Part shown: in pieces, positions 17,424-25,700 of the stretch | Layout: each line of letters starts with the position of its first letter | Numbering within the stretch: position 1 is the first letter of the stretch | From: SbD1 sp039679945 | GTDB lineage: Bacteria > Desulfobacterota > Syntrophobacteria > Syntrophobacterales > Syntrophobacteraceae | DNA length: 64,000 nucleotides | Reading direction: 5' to 3' | NCBI GenBank assembly: GCA_039679945.1 | Contig: JBDKTY010000187.1 | Span: 38,084-102,083 of the forward strand | Notes under the pieces: model-generated | Databases searched by the model: none | The model's input: only the letters and a program-made list of their open reading frames with translations | Told to the model about the DNA's origin: nothing | Made by a program: the position numbers and the translations under genes

Positions 17424-19385
17424 ATGGGCGAGCCGAAACGCAATATCTATCTTCAGATGAAAACCCTGGGGGAAGCGCGCGCAATATGGGCGGATAGAAT
17501 TGCGGCACTGCGAACCGCGGAGGAAACGCTCCCCACGGCCTCCGGACTTGGCCGCACCACTTCCCGGCCAATAGCGGCCGAGCGATCCGTGCCTCATTAC
17601 CATGGATCGGCAATGGACGGTTTTGCGGTTTCAGCGAGAAACACATTCGGGGCCAGCGATATGAACCCGCTTACCCTCGAAATCGGGAGCGCGGCGTTTC
17701 CCGTTGATACGGGGGATGCTCTCCCGCCGGCCACCGATGCCGTCATCATGATCGAGCAGGTTGAGCAGGTATCCGAGTCCGAGATCGAGATCAGGTCCTC
17801 GGCTTTTCCCTGGCAGCATGTACGAAAGGTCGGAGAAGACATCGTGGCCGGGGAACTGCTTCTGCCGCAACTGCACAGACTGCGGCCGGCGGATCTTGGC
17901 GCCATGCTCGCCGCCGGTTCCCACGAGGTAACGGTATTCTCCAAACCCAGGGTCCGCATTCAGCCGACCGGTACCGAACTCATACCCGCGTCCAGGGCGC
18001 GTGAGGCTCAACCCGGCCAGATTGTGGAATTCAACGGCACGGTCCTTGCCGCCATGGTTGAGGAATGCCGAGGTGAGCCCGAACTGCGCGCGATCATCCC
18101 GGATGATTATGAAAGCATAAAGCTCGCCCTGAGTGACGCGGTAGAGTCGGCCGCCGATGTAGTGTTGCTCAATGCCGGCTCGTCGGCGGGCTCGGAGGAC
18201 TTCACGGCATCGATCATCGGAGAGCTTGGCGAGGTCCTTGTCCATGGCGTGACCATGATGCCCGGTAAGCCGGTCATCCTCGGCATCGTGGGTGGAAAGC
18301 CCGTGGTTGGACTTCCGGGATATCCCGTCTCCGCGATAATGGCATTCGAACAGTTTGTCAGACCGCTTCTCCACTGGCTGCAAGGGATGGATGATCCCGC
18401 CCATGAGATGGTTCCCGCGATCCTTGGGCGAAAGATGCCCTCGAAGCTTGGGCTGGAAGAATTTGTCAGGGTCATCCTTGGAAAGGTGGAGGGAAAGCTA
18501 GTCGCCATGCCACTCCAGAGGGGCGCGGGGATTATCACTTCCCTGACGCGCGCGGATGGCATACTGCAAATCCCGCAGGAGCAGGAAGGAATGGAGCAGG
18601 GGACCGAAGTAGCGATCCGGCTGCTCAGGCCCCGGGAATTGCTTGATTACACGCTCATCATGATCGGCAGCCACGACAACACCATTGATGTCCTCGCCAA
18701 TGAACTCAAGGCGCGAGACAGCCGTTTGCATCTTTCCAGCAGCAATGTCGGCAGCCTCGGCGGCCTTATGGCCGTTCGGCGCGGGCAGGCCCATTTCGCG
18801 GGCAGCCACCTCCTCGATACGGAAACCGGCCAGTATAACTACTCCTATATCGAGCGCTTCCTCAAGGGAATCCCGGTGCGGCTTGTTAAGCTCGCGATGC
18901 GGGAACAGGGACTGCTCGTGCAAAAGCACAATCCGAAAGGAATCCGGGAAATAGGCGACCTCACGCGTCGCGATGTGACGTTCATGAACAGGCAGGCAGG
19001 GTCCGGAACAAGGGTTCTCTTCGACTATTGTCTCCGGAAGGAGAGTATTTCTTCTGATGCCATTGCCGGATATGAGCAGGAGGAATTCACTCACATGGCC
19101 GTGGCGGTGAGCGTCCTGAGCGGCAGGGCCGATGCGGGGATGGCCATCCATGCTTCGGCCAGGGCCCTTGATCTTGATTTTATTCCCATCGGTCGGGAAC
19201 GCTATGATCTGGTTGTTCCGGAAAGCGCCTGGAACGATTTCAAGATGGAGCATCTGCGGGAGGTAATAGGCTCGGTTTCATTCAGGCAAATGGTGGCATC
19301 GATGGGCGGATATGACGCGTCCGAATCCGGCAGGGTAATGGGCGTTTGGAATGGGAAAGAGTGGACTGAGAGCGTTGAGAACTGA
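17424..19385 (+). CDS. moeA: MoeA molybdopterin molybdenumtransferase fused to a periplasmic-binding-protein-like domain
   Basis: 653 residues in two parts. The N-terminal 400 or so are MoeA: PHYHGSAMDGFAV, PTGTELIP, MPGKPVILGIVGGKPV and GLPGYPVSAIMAFEQFV. It inserts molybdate (or tungstate) into adenylylated molybdopterin. From about residue 410 a type-2 binding-protein-like domain follows (IGSHDNTIDVLANELK, then RQAGSGTRVLFDYCL), the COG1910-like domain also seen in ModE fusions. It lacks a signal peptide, so it works in the cytoplasm, perhaps as a metal-oxyanion or cofactor sensor. Such fusions are known in anaerobes. It is preceded by the nitrilase-family gene (3 bases) and overlaps the radical SAM gene by about 35 bases. 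Confidence 0.9.
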   Translation: MGEPKRNIYLQMKTLGEARAIWADRIAALRTAEETLPTASGLGRTTSRPIAAERSVPHYHGSAMDGFAVSARNTFGASDMNPLTLEIGSAAFPVDTGDALPPATDAVIMIEQVEQVSESEIEIRSSAFPWQHVRKVGEDIVAGELLLPQLHRLRPADLGAMLAAGSHEVTVFSKPRVRIQPTGTELIPASRAREAQPGQIVEFNGTVLAAMVEECRGEPELRAIIPDDYESIKLALSDAVESAADVVLLNAGSSAGSEDFTASIIGELGEVLVHGVTMMPGKPVILGIVGGKPVVGLPGYPVSAIMAFEQFVRPLLHWLQGMDDPAHEMVPAILGRKMPSKLGLEEFVRVILGKVEGKLVAMPLQRGAGIITSLTRADGILQIPQEQEGMEQGTEVAIRLLRPRELLDYTLIMIGSHDNTIDVLANELKARDSRLHLSSSNVGSLGGLMAVRRGQAHFAGSHLLDTETGQYNYSYIERFLKGIPVRLVKLAMREQGLLVQKHNPKGIREIGDLTRRDVTFMNRQAGSGTRVLFDYCLRKESISSDAIAGYEQEEFTHMAVAVSVLSGRADAGMAIHASARALDLDFIPIGRERYDLVVPESAWNDFKMEHLREVIGSVSFRQMVASMGGYDASESGRVMGVWNGKEWTESVEN

Positions 19386-20469
19386 TATCCACGGCAGGGA
19401 GTGTGAAATATCCGGCATCTCATCACAAGCTGGTTCCAACTCTCGGATTGCGGAAGACCGCGATGCCCGTCGGGAAAAGGAATCCGAAGCGGCCTCGGGA
19501 TACCCGACGACGGTCAATGTGCCGGGGCTCCAGTGCAATATTTCCTCTTCCGGACCTGACTCCCCCTCATATCTGGAGATCCTTGGTCACGGCGAACTCC
19601 TGCGCCGGGCCGGGATGCTCGAAGAAAAACTCAGCCATTGCGACCTTTGTCCACGCCGGTGCGGGGTTGATCGAAACAGCGGGAAGACGGGCTACTGTAG
19701 AGTGGATAACCGTCTGAAGATTGCCGCCATTAATCTGCATCCGTGGGAGGAGCCTCCCATCTCGGGGACCGGCGGGTCGGGGACCATCTTTTTTTCCGGC
19801 TGCACGCTGGGATGCATCTTCTGTCAGAATTATCCCATAAGCCAACTCGGGGTCGGTAGAGAGATGAGCGCCGAGGATCTGGCCGGGAGCATGCTGGCCC
19901 TTCAGGAAAAGGGAGCGCACAATATCAACCTGGTGACGTCCGCCCACCAGATGGCCTCCTTCGTTCGCGCGCTTGCGATTGCCGCTGGAAAAGGTTTGAA
20001 AATCCCCATCGTTTACAATTCGAGCGGGTACGAATCACTTGAAACGCTCGCGATCCTGGAAGGGGTGGTGGATATCTATCTGCCGGACATCAAGTACTCC
20101 TGCTCGCGGACGGCACTCAGGCTTTCCGGAGCCGCGGACTATACTGAGCACAACCGGCGGGCTCTCCTGGAGATGTGGCGCCAGGTGGGGTCCCTTGTCG
20201 TCGATTCTCGCGGGATTGCCCGCAAGGGAATGATCGTGCGCCACCTTGTGTTGCCCGGGGGGCTTGCCGGAACCCAGGAAAGTCTTTCCTACCTTGCCAG
20301 TGAGATTGGGCCCGATGTCTGGGTAAGTCTCATGAACCAGTACTTTCCCGCGCATAAGGGTCCCTCCCATCCGCCTCTGGACCGCAAGACGACGGAGGAA
20401 GAATATGAAGCCGCCTTCGACGCGCTGGTCTCTCTTGGACTGCTCAACGGTTTCACGCAGGAGTGCTGA
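19351..20469 (+). CDS. Radical SAM protein, pyruvate-formate-lyase-activase-like (COG1313 type)
   Basis: Up to 372 residues. A Cys-rich CDLCPRRCGVDR precedes the radical SAM motif SGCTLGCIFCQN, which ligates the 4Fe-4S cluster that cleaves S-adenosylmethionine. Further conserved parts are NLVTSAHQ, YNSSGYES and VDIYLPDIKYS. The family is annotated as PFL-activase-like, but partner proteins vary and no glycyl-radical enzyme is encoded here. The N-terminal 75 residues before LEILGHGELLRRAG look non-conserved, and the ATG at 19351 lies inside moeA. A later start is quite possible. Confidence 0.85.
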   Translation: MGKSGLRALRTDIHGRECEISGISSQAGSNSRIAEDRDARREKESEAASGYPTTVNVPGLQCNISSSGPDSPSYLEILGHGELLRRAGMLEEKLSHCDLCPRRCGVDRNSGKTGYCRVDNRLKIAAINLHPWEEPPISGTGGSGTIFFSGCTLGCIFCQNYPISQLGVGREMSAEDLAGSMLALQEKGAHNINLVTSAHQMASFVRALAIAAGKGLKIPIVYNSSGYESLETLAILEGVVDIYLPDIKYSCSRTALRLSGAADYTEHNRRALLEMWRQVGSLVVDSRGIARKGMIVRHLVLPGGLAGTQESLSYLASEIGPDVWVSLMNQYFPAHKGPSHPPLDRKTTEEEYEAAFDALVSLGLLNGFTQEC

Positions 20470-20563
20470 AAATCCCGGTTTACGTGTACGATTTACCTGT
20501 CGATCGCGCCGTGATTAAAAATACTGTTGGAAATTCCCGCTGGTAACACCGATAATAGGGCGC

Positions 20564-20586
20564 ATGTGCATATCCGCACATTTTTC
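20564..20586 (+). terminator. Weak terminator-like hairpin after the radical SAM gene
   Basis: ATGTGC (20564-20569) pairs with GCACAT (20576-20581) and is followed by a T-run. It ends about 100 bases after the stop of the radical SAM gene and before the kinase gene at 20623. The stem is short, so confidence is limited. Confidence 0.4.
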
Positions 20587-20622
20587 CTTTGGCTATTGGC
20601 ACGGTGACTTCAGGATGAACTG

Positions 20623-22290
20623 ATGGAAGATCCCAGCAGCTATGTAAAGCTCCACCGCAGAATTGTCATTACAACCCTCTGTTTCGCTCTTATTCCGCTA
20701 TTTGCAGCCTGCTTCGGAATCTATTACCAGTTTTCCGATATTTACAAAGCCAGGACGATGGAGAGCCTCAGGTCACGGGCGGAAAACCGCAAAAGCTCCA
20801 TCGACCTTTTCCTGGACGAGCGTGTATCTCAGTTGAGCACCCTGGTGTACACCCAGTCTTTCGAACAACTGAAGGATGAGGACTATCTGAACCAGGTGTT
20901 TACCATCCTTCAACTGCGTTCAAGGTCTTACATAGATATCGGAATCATCGACAGGGACGGAAATCATGTTGCTTATGTGGGCCCATATCAGCTCAAGGGT
21001 CTGAACTACAAGAATGAAGAATGGTTCCATGAGACGATGCTTCGCGGGACCTACATCAGCGATGTTTTCACGGGATTCAGGAAATTTCCTCATTTCATCA
21101 TCGCGATCATGAGACGGGAAGGTGACCGCAGCTGGATATTTCGAGCAACGATAGACACGGATATCTTCGATGGTTTGGTCAGGGCCGCGCAGATAGGACA
21201 GCGCGGCGATGCATTCGTGGTGAACCGGCAAAATGTTTTGCAGACCACGCCCAAACTCGGTGGCGAACTGCTTAGCAAGGTGCCTTACCCGGAGTTCTCC
21301 CGGTTTTCTGGTACTCAGGTCAGCGAAATGGACCTGGGCGGTGAAAAAGCCCTCGTGGCCCTCACATGGCTGAAGAGCAAGGAATGGCTCCTGATCATTA
21401 AGGAGGAGCCATGGCAGGATCTTGTTCCGCTCTTTCGTGCGCGGTTTTTTGCGATTACCCTTGTCGCGGTGGGGGTCTGCGTGATTTTCCTGGGTGCTCT
21501 TTTCATCGCGCGAGGGATGGTAAGGCAGCTTGTACAAACCGGACGGGAGAAAGCGGCTCTCGATGCCAGTCTGCTTCAATCGAGCAAAATGGCCGCTCTA
21601 GGCAAGCTTGCCGCCGGGATAGCACATGAGGTCAACAACCCACTCGCCGTGATCAAGGAGAAGGTGGGGTGGATTCGGGACCTGCTGGCCGAGGAGGATA
21701 TTGCCGGCAGCGAAAACTACCGTGAATTCGAGGATGCGGTCCGAAAGATCGACCATCATGTTGATCGCGCGAAGAAAGTGACGCATCGGCTGCTCGGTTT
21801 TGCGCGCAGGATGGAGCCGATCCGGGAACAGGTGGATCTAAACAAGCTGCTGTCGGACACTATAGAATTTTTGGAAAACGAAGCTCATTATAGAAATATA
21901 GAAATCAGTACCGAGTTCGATCCGAATCTTCCCGTAACTATCAGCGACTCATCCCAAATCCAGCAGGTGATACTTAATATTGTGAACAATGCCATTGATG
22001 CCATTCAGAAATCCGGATCGATAAGACTCGCGACGAGTTTCAAGGAGAGTGAGCGAGAATTGGCAATCGGGATAACCGATAATGGTCCGGGCATCCCGAA
22101 TGACGTCCTGGGAAAAATTTTCGATCCATTTTTCACGACTAAGGAATATGGCATGGGAACGGGCCTCGGGCTTTCGATCAGCTACAGCATAGTCGAGAAA
22201 CTGGGTGGCAGGCTTACGGTGGCAAGTCAGGTTGGAAAGGGAACCACATTCACTATCTATTTACCTCTGGTTGCTCACGAAAAGATTTGA
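20623..22290 (+). CDS. Membrane sensor histidine kinase with periplasmic Cache domain
   Basis: 555 residues. Helix 1 (about 13-36) and helix 2 (about 268-290) bracket an extracytoplasmic Cache-type sensor containing DIGIIDRDGNHVAYVGPY. A phosphoacceptor domain follows, GKLAAGIAHEVNNPLAV with His335, then the ATPase with N-box NIVNNAIDAI, DNGPGIP and GTGLGLSIS. No receiver is fused. It heads a kinase-receiver-kinase-receiver run (20623-24171). It resembles the 48892-50658 kinase along its length, including the sensor, so the two are paralogues. Confidence 0.92.
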   Translation: MEDPSSYVKLHRRIVITTLCFALIPLFAACFGIYYQFSDIYKARTMESLRSRAENRKSSIDLFLDERVSQLSTLVYTQSFEQLKDEDYLNQVFTILQLRSRSYIDIGIIDRDGNHVAYVGPYQLKGLNYKNEEWFHETMLRGTYISDVFTGFRKFPHFIIAIMRREGDRSWIFRATIDTDIFDGLVRAAQIGQRGDAFVVNRQNVLQTTPKLGGELLSKVPYPEFSRFSGTQVSEMDLGGEKALVALTWLKSKEWLLIIKEEPWQDLVPLFRARFFAITLVAVGVCVIFLGALFIARGMVRQLVQTGREKAALDASLLQSSKMAALGKLAAGIAHEVNNPLAVIKEKVGWIRDLLAEEDIAGSENYREFEDAVRKIDHHVDRAKKVTHRLLGFARRMEPIREQVDLNKLLSDTIEFLENEAHYRNIEISTEFDPNLPVTISDSSQIQQVILNIVNNAIDAIQKSGSIRLATSFKESERELAIGITDNGPGIPNDVLGKIFDPFFTTKEYGMGTGLGLSISYSIVEKLGGRLTVASQVGKGTTFTIYLPLVAHEKI

Positions 22291-22353
22291 CTCGCTCGAA
22301 CGGTTTCGACGCCTTTCCAGAGGAAACCCACGTTTTGCAAAAGGTAATACGGA

Positions 22354-22758
22354 ATGGCTAGTTTCAGGGTGTTGATTGTAGATGATGAACCTGATTTTCT
22401 GGAAACGATAGTCAAACGCCTGCTGAAGCGGCAGGTCGATGCAACCGGCGCCGGGAGCGGGGAAGAGGCGCTTGAGGTTCTTAAGACTCAGTCATTTGAT
22501 GTTGTCATTCTCGATGTGAGGATGCCGGGAATGGACGGTATAGAGACTCTGAAGGAGATAAAGAGGAAAAGCCCTCTTACGGAAGTTATCATGCTGACCG
22601 GCCATGCGTCGGTTGAATCCGGTGTGCAGGGGATGCAGTTCGGCGCCTTCGACTACGTTGTAAAGCCCGCGGATTTTGACGAGTTGATGGAGAAGGTGAG
22701 CCAGGCCACGGAGAGAAAAGCGCTGCACGAGGCAAGAATCAGGGGAACTGCTGAATGA
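22354..22758 (+). CDS. Receiver-only response regulator
   Basis: 134 residues, CheY-like receiver with no output domain. The acidic pair is VDDE (residues 9-12), the phosphoacceptor is Asp54 in ILDVRMPGMDG, the switch Thr is in MLTGHAS, and the conserved Lys is in VVKPADF. AAGGTAATACGGA precedes the ATG. It is very similar to the receivers at 44542 and 23749. Lying directly after the Cache kinase, it is its probable phosphoryl acceptor. Its target is not evident; a stand-alone receiver must act by protein contact or relay. Confidence 0.92.
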   Translation: MASFRVLIVDDEPDFLETIVKRLLKRQVDATGAGSGEEALEVLKTQSFDVVILDVRMPGMDGIETLKEIKRKSPLTEVIMLTGHASVESGVQGMQFGAFDYVVKPADFDELMEKVSQATERKALHEARIRGTAE

Positions 22759-22813
22759 GGCCGGATCAGGCCTGCCTTGGCGCGACCAGGCGCCCTCGCG
22801 CACATATAGGGCC

Positions 22814-23746
22814 ATGTTGAAGATTTCCTCCTACTCTATCCGAAGAATATGCCTTTGTGCCGTGCCGGCGATGGTTCTGCTCCTCGGGGCGCCTTTATGG
22901 GTTTTTGCCGGGCCCGAGGCAGCACTCCTGGTACTGCCGGTTGCCGGGGCATGTTTCGTGGCAATCCGCTCGCTCATGAAGCAGGTGGCTACTGCTCGCG
23001 CGCAGGAGTGTTTTCTGGACGAACAGCTCATCCAGTCTCAAAAACTGGCTGCCATTGGGGAGCTTTCCGCCGGTATCGCCCACGAAATCAACAATCCTCT
23101 TGCTATAATTGCTCAGGAAATCGAGTGGGCGCGGCTTCAATTCGACGGCGTGACCTCTGATAGTCCCGGGTTGGAGGAGGCAAGGGATTCCCTCAATGAA
23201 ATCGCCGTCCAGGTGGAACGGTGCCGGGAAATCACGCACAAACTGCTCGATTTTGCGAGAAAAAGGGACCCGCTTATTCAGGGAGCGGATTTGAATAAGC
23301 TCATAGAAGATATGGCGAAGCTGGTCGAAAAGGAGAGTTCACAAAAAGGGATTCCGATAATAAGAGACTACCGGACGGATCTCCCGCCGATTTTCACGGA
23401 TCCCCCCCTGCTGCGCCAGGTAATATTGAACCTGCTCAATAATGCAGTCTATGCCATCCAGCAGAATGGCGCGATCACCATCAGGACCCGCATTCCTGAA
23501 AGCGGCCAGGTGGAAATGGTAATAAGCGACACTGGAGTCGGGATAAGGAAGGAAGATCTGGATAAGATTTTCAATCCGTTTTTCACCACGAAGCCCCCTG
23601 GTAAAGGCACCGGCCTGGGCCTTTCCATCTGCCACAGTATCATAGTGCGCCTGGGGGGACGGATCGCGGTGGACAGCGAACCCGGAAAAGGCACAAGCTT
23701 TGCCGTCAGGCTTCCCATTTTCCACAATGCTCAAAAGAAAGATTAG
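22814..23746 (+). CDS. Histidine kinase with short N-terminal membrane anchor
   Basis: 310 residues. Two closely spaced hydrophobic segments (about 14-32 and 35-55) anchor it without a periplasmic sensor. The phosphoacceptor region is GELSAGIAHEINNPLAI (His90). The ATPase has NLLNNAVYAIQQ, SDTGVGI and GTGLGLSIC. It is followed after 2 bases by a receiver-only gene. Its input may come from membrane state, quinones or a partner protein such as the neighbouring Cache kinase. Confidence 0.9.
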   Translation: MLKISSYSIRRICLCAVPAMVLLLGAPLWVFAGPEAALLVLPVAGACFVAIRSLMKQVATARAQECFLDEQLIQSQKLAAIGELSAGIAHEINNPLAIIAQEIEWARLQFDGVTSDSPGLEEARDSLNEIAVQVERCREITHKLLDFARKRDPLIQGADLNKLIEDMAKLVEKESSQKGIPIIRDYRTDLPPIFTDPPLLRQVILNLLNNAVYAIQQNGAITIRTRIPESGQVEMVISDTGVGIRKEDLDKIFNPFFTTKPPGKGTGLGLSICHSIIVRLGGRIAVDSEPGKGTSFAVRLPIFHNAQKKD

Positions 23747-23748
23747 TT

Positions 23749-24171
23749 ATGTCCGCGAAACCGAGAGTGCTCATTGTCGATGACGAAGAACGATACAGGA
23801 CAACCCTGAGGAAACTGCTGACGGTGCGGGAGATCGAGGCGAGGGATGTTGGAAGCGCCATGGAGGCCTTTTCAGAACTGGAAAAGGCCTCCTATGATGT
23901 AATCCTTCTGGATGTAAAAATGCCCGAAATCGACGGAATCGAAGCCCTGGGCAGGATTAAGCGAGATCATCCTTCCGTCGAGGTCATAATCCTCACCGGT
24001 CACGCCTCGGTCGATGCCGCCGTCGAGATTATGAAGCTGGGGGGATATGAATACCTCCTGAAACCATGCCCCATTGATGAATTGGTGGGAAAGATCGAAT
24101 CGGCCTGGGAGAGAAAGGCGGCAAGAGACAAGAGACAAAAAGCGGCAACTAATCCTCATGAGGCTTCTTGA
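23749..24171 (+). CDS. Receiver-only response regulator
   Basis: 140 residues with a single receiver domain: VDDEE acidic patch, phosphoacceptor Asp55 in LLDVKMPEIDG, ILTGHAS and LLKPCPI. A lysine/arginine-rich tail (ERKAARDKRQK) follows. Only 2 bases separate it from the upstream kinase stop, so the two are translationally linked and very likely partners. The 3' end overlaps the convergent NtrC-type gene by 23 bases. Confidence 0.92.
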   Translation: MSAKPRVLIVDDEERYRTTLRKLLTVREIEARDVGSAMEAFSELEKASYDVILLDVKMPEIDGIEALGRIKRDHPSVEVIILTGHASVDAAVEIMKLGGYEYLLKPCPIDELVGKIESAWERKAARDKRQKAATNPHEAS

Positions 24172-25564
24172 AGGATTTCGAGGCAATGCTCGTCTCGCGC
24201 ATAAGGCGGTGCAGGTATTGGCGTTTGAGGCCTGATTCACGCGCCGCCCGGGAGACATTCCCATCGCTGCGCGTGAGGACCTTGGCGATGTACTCGGATT
24301 GAAATTTCTCGATGAGCCTGTCCTTTGCTTCTTTGAAGGGAAGCGAATAAAGTTCGCCCGCGGGTTCGGCAGTGGGTGCGGTGGAAGCATCATCCAGTTC
24401 GAGCACGCCAATGTCCGCGGGCTCGAGAGACTCCCCGGAAGCCATGATCACACCCCTTTCGATCATGTTTTCCAACTCACGTACATTGCCCGGCCACGTT
24501 CTTTCCTGAAGACCCTGCATCGTCTCGGCGGAGATCCGTTTCACGCTCTTCTCGTACTGGGCATTGTACTTGGCGAGGAAGTGGCTGGCCAGGAGAGGAA
24601 TATCGTCTCGTCTGTCCCGAAGCGGCGGGAGTTGGATATTAATGACATTCAAACGATAGAACAGATCCTCTCGAAAACGACCATCCTTGATCTTTTCGGC
24701 CAGATTCTGGTTGGTGGCGGCGATAAACCGGATGTCGGCCTTACGGATCGTGTTGGCCCCGACGACCTTGTATTCGCCTTCCTGAAGCAGGCGCAGGAGC
24801 TTTACCTGCATGGCGGGAGACAGATCCCCGATCTCATCGAGGAACAGGGTTCCCCCGTTCGCCTCTTCGACCATGCCCTTTTTGTCCCGAACCGCTCCGG
24901 TAAATGAGCCTCTGAGATGGCCGAACAGTTCGCTCTCGATGATTGTTTCGGGGATTGTGCTGCAGTCGATCGGGATGAACTGCTGGTCCTTTCGCGCGCT
25001 GAAGGAGTGAAGGGCGCGGGCCACGAGTTCTTTTCCGGTTCCGCTTTCGCCGGTTATGAGAACCGTGGCGGAAGTGTTGGCCACCTTCTCGATCTGGGTG
25101 AGAATGGAGCGCAGGGGCAGGCTGGACCCTACCAGTTTCGAGAACCCCGATTGTTCCTCGAGTTGGCGGCGAAGAAGTTCATTCTCGCTCTGAAGCCGCT
25201 GCAAATGGACCACCTGTTCGATCAGGTGCAGTATCCTCTCCTTGCGGAACGGCTTGGTAATATAGTCGAAAGCACCCTTCCGGGTAGCGTCTATCGCCGA
25301 ATCTATAGTGCCGTAGGCGGTCATGATGATGACCGCTGTCCCCGGACTCTTCCGCTTCACTTCCTCCAGGACTTCGATACCGTTTTTCCCGGGCATTTTG
25401 AGATCAGTGAAGACGACATCATAGCTTTTGCGGTTGAGTTGCTCGGAAACCTTCAAAGGCTCGTTGATTACGTCGACTTCATAGTCCGTGCCGTCGGAAA
25501 TGATCCGCTGCAGAAGAGCCAGCATATCCCGCTCGTCATCTATTACGAGAATGGCAGACATCAT
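24149..25564 (-). CDS. NtrC-family sigma-54 response regulator
   Basis: 471 residues: receiver (Asp54 in FTDLKMPGKNG), AAA+ sigma-54 activator domain (Walker A GESGTGKE at 172-179, Walker B-like GGTLFLDEIGDL) and a C-terminal Fis-type helix-turn-helix (GNVSRAARESGLKRQYLHRLM). The sigma-54 contact loop, normally GAFTGA, reads GSFTGA at 219-224. Two start codons (25564, 25561) are adjacent. The gene diverges from the Cache/PAS kinase at 25701 across a palindrome at 25612-25628, so the two are likely a regulatory pair. It should act at the -24/-12 promoters found nearby. Confidence 0.93.
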   Translation of the reverse strand: MMSAILVIDDERDMLALLQRIISDGTDYEVDVINEPLKVSEQLNRKSYDVVFTDLKMPGKNGIEVLEEVKRKSPGTAVIIMTAYGTIDSAIDATRKGAFDYITKPFRKERILHLIEQVVHLQRLQSENELLRRQLEEQSGFSKLVGSSLPLRSILTQIEKVANTSATVLITGESGTGKELVARALHSFSARKDQQFIPIDCSTIPETIIESELFGHLRGSFTGAVRDKKGMVEEANGGTLFLDEIGDLSPAMQVKLLRLLQEGEYKVVGANTIRKADIRFIAATNQNLAEKIKDGRFREDLFYRLNVINIQLPPLRDRRDDIPLLASHFLAKYNAQYEKSVKRISAETMQGLQERTWPGNVRELENMIERGVIMASGESLEPADIGVLELDDASTAPTAEPAGELYSLPFKEAKDRLIEKFQSEYIAKVLTRSDGNVSRAARESGLKRQYLHRLMRETSIASKSFKKPHED

Positions 25565-25611
25565 ATTCCCTTCGCGGAATGATTCAATCCATTGAGGAAT
25601 TTGACTCGACT

Positions 25612-25628
25612 ATTGACTGTAAGTCAAT
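25612..25628. promoter_or_regulatory. Perfect inverted repeat between divergent NtrC-type and kinase genes
   Basis: ATTGACT-GTA-AGTCAAT, seven-base arms with a three-base spacer, sits about 50 bases from the NtrC-type start and 73 bases from the kinase start. An extra TTGACT half-site lies ten bases to the left (25601-25606). The size and symmetry fit a dimeric regulator, possibly of the CRP/FNR family or the adjacent NtrC-type protein. Confidence 0.5.
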
Positions 25629-25700
25629 CAAAATGTCATCTAGAAGTTTCAGGTGATCTGCCGGACGATGCAGAGCCGATTAATCTTCGAGGACTTCGCG

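Noticed and set aside
20597..20612. Sigma-54 promoter before the 20623 kinase
   Set aside because: TGGCAC is present, but the -12 position reads TC instead of GC at the required spacing, and it is only about 15-25 bases from the start codon.
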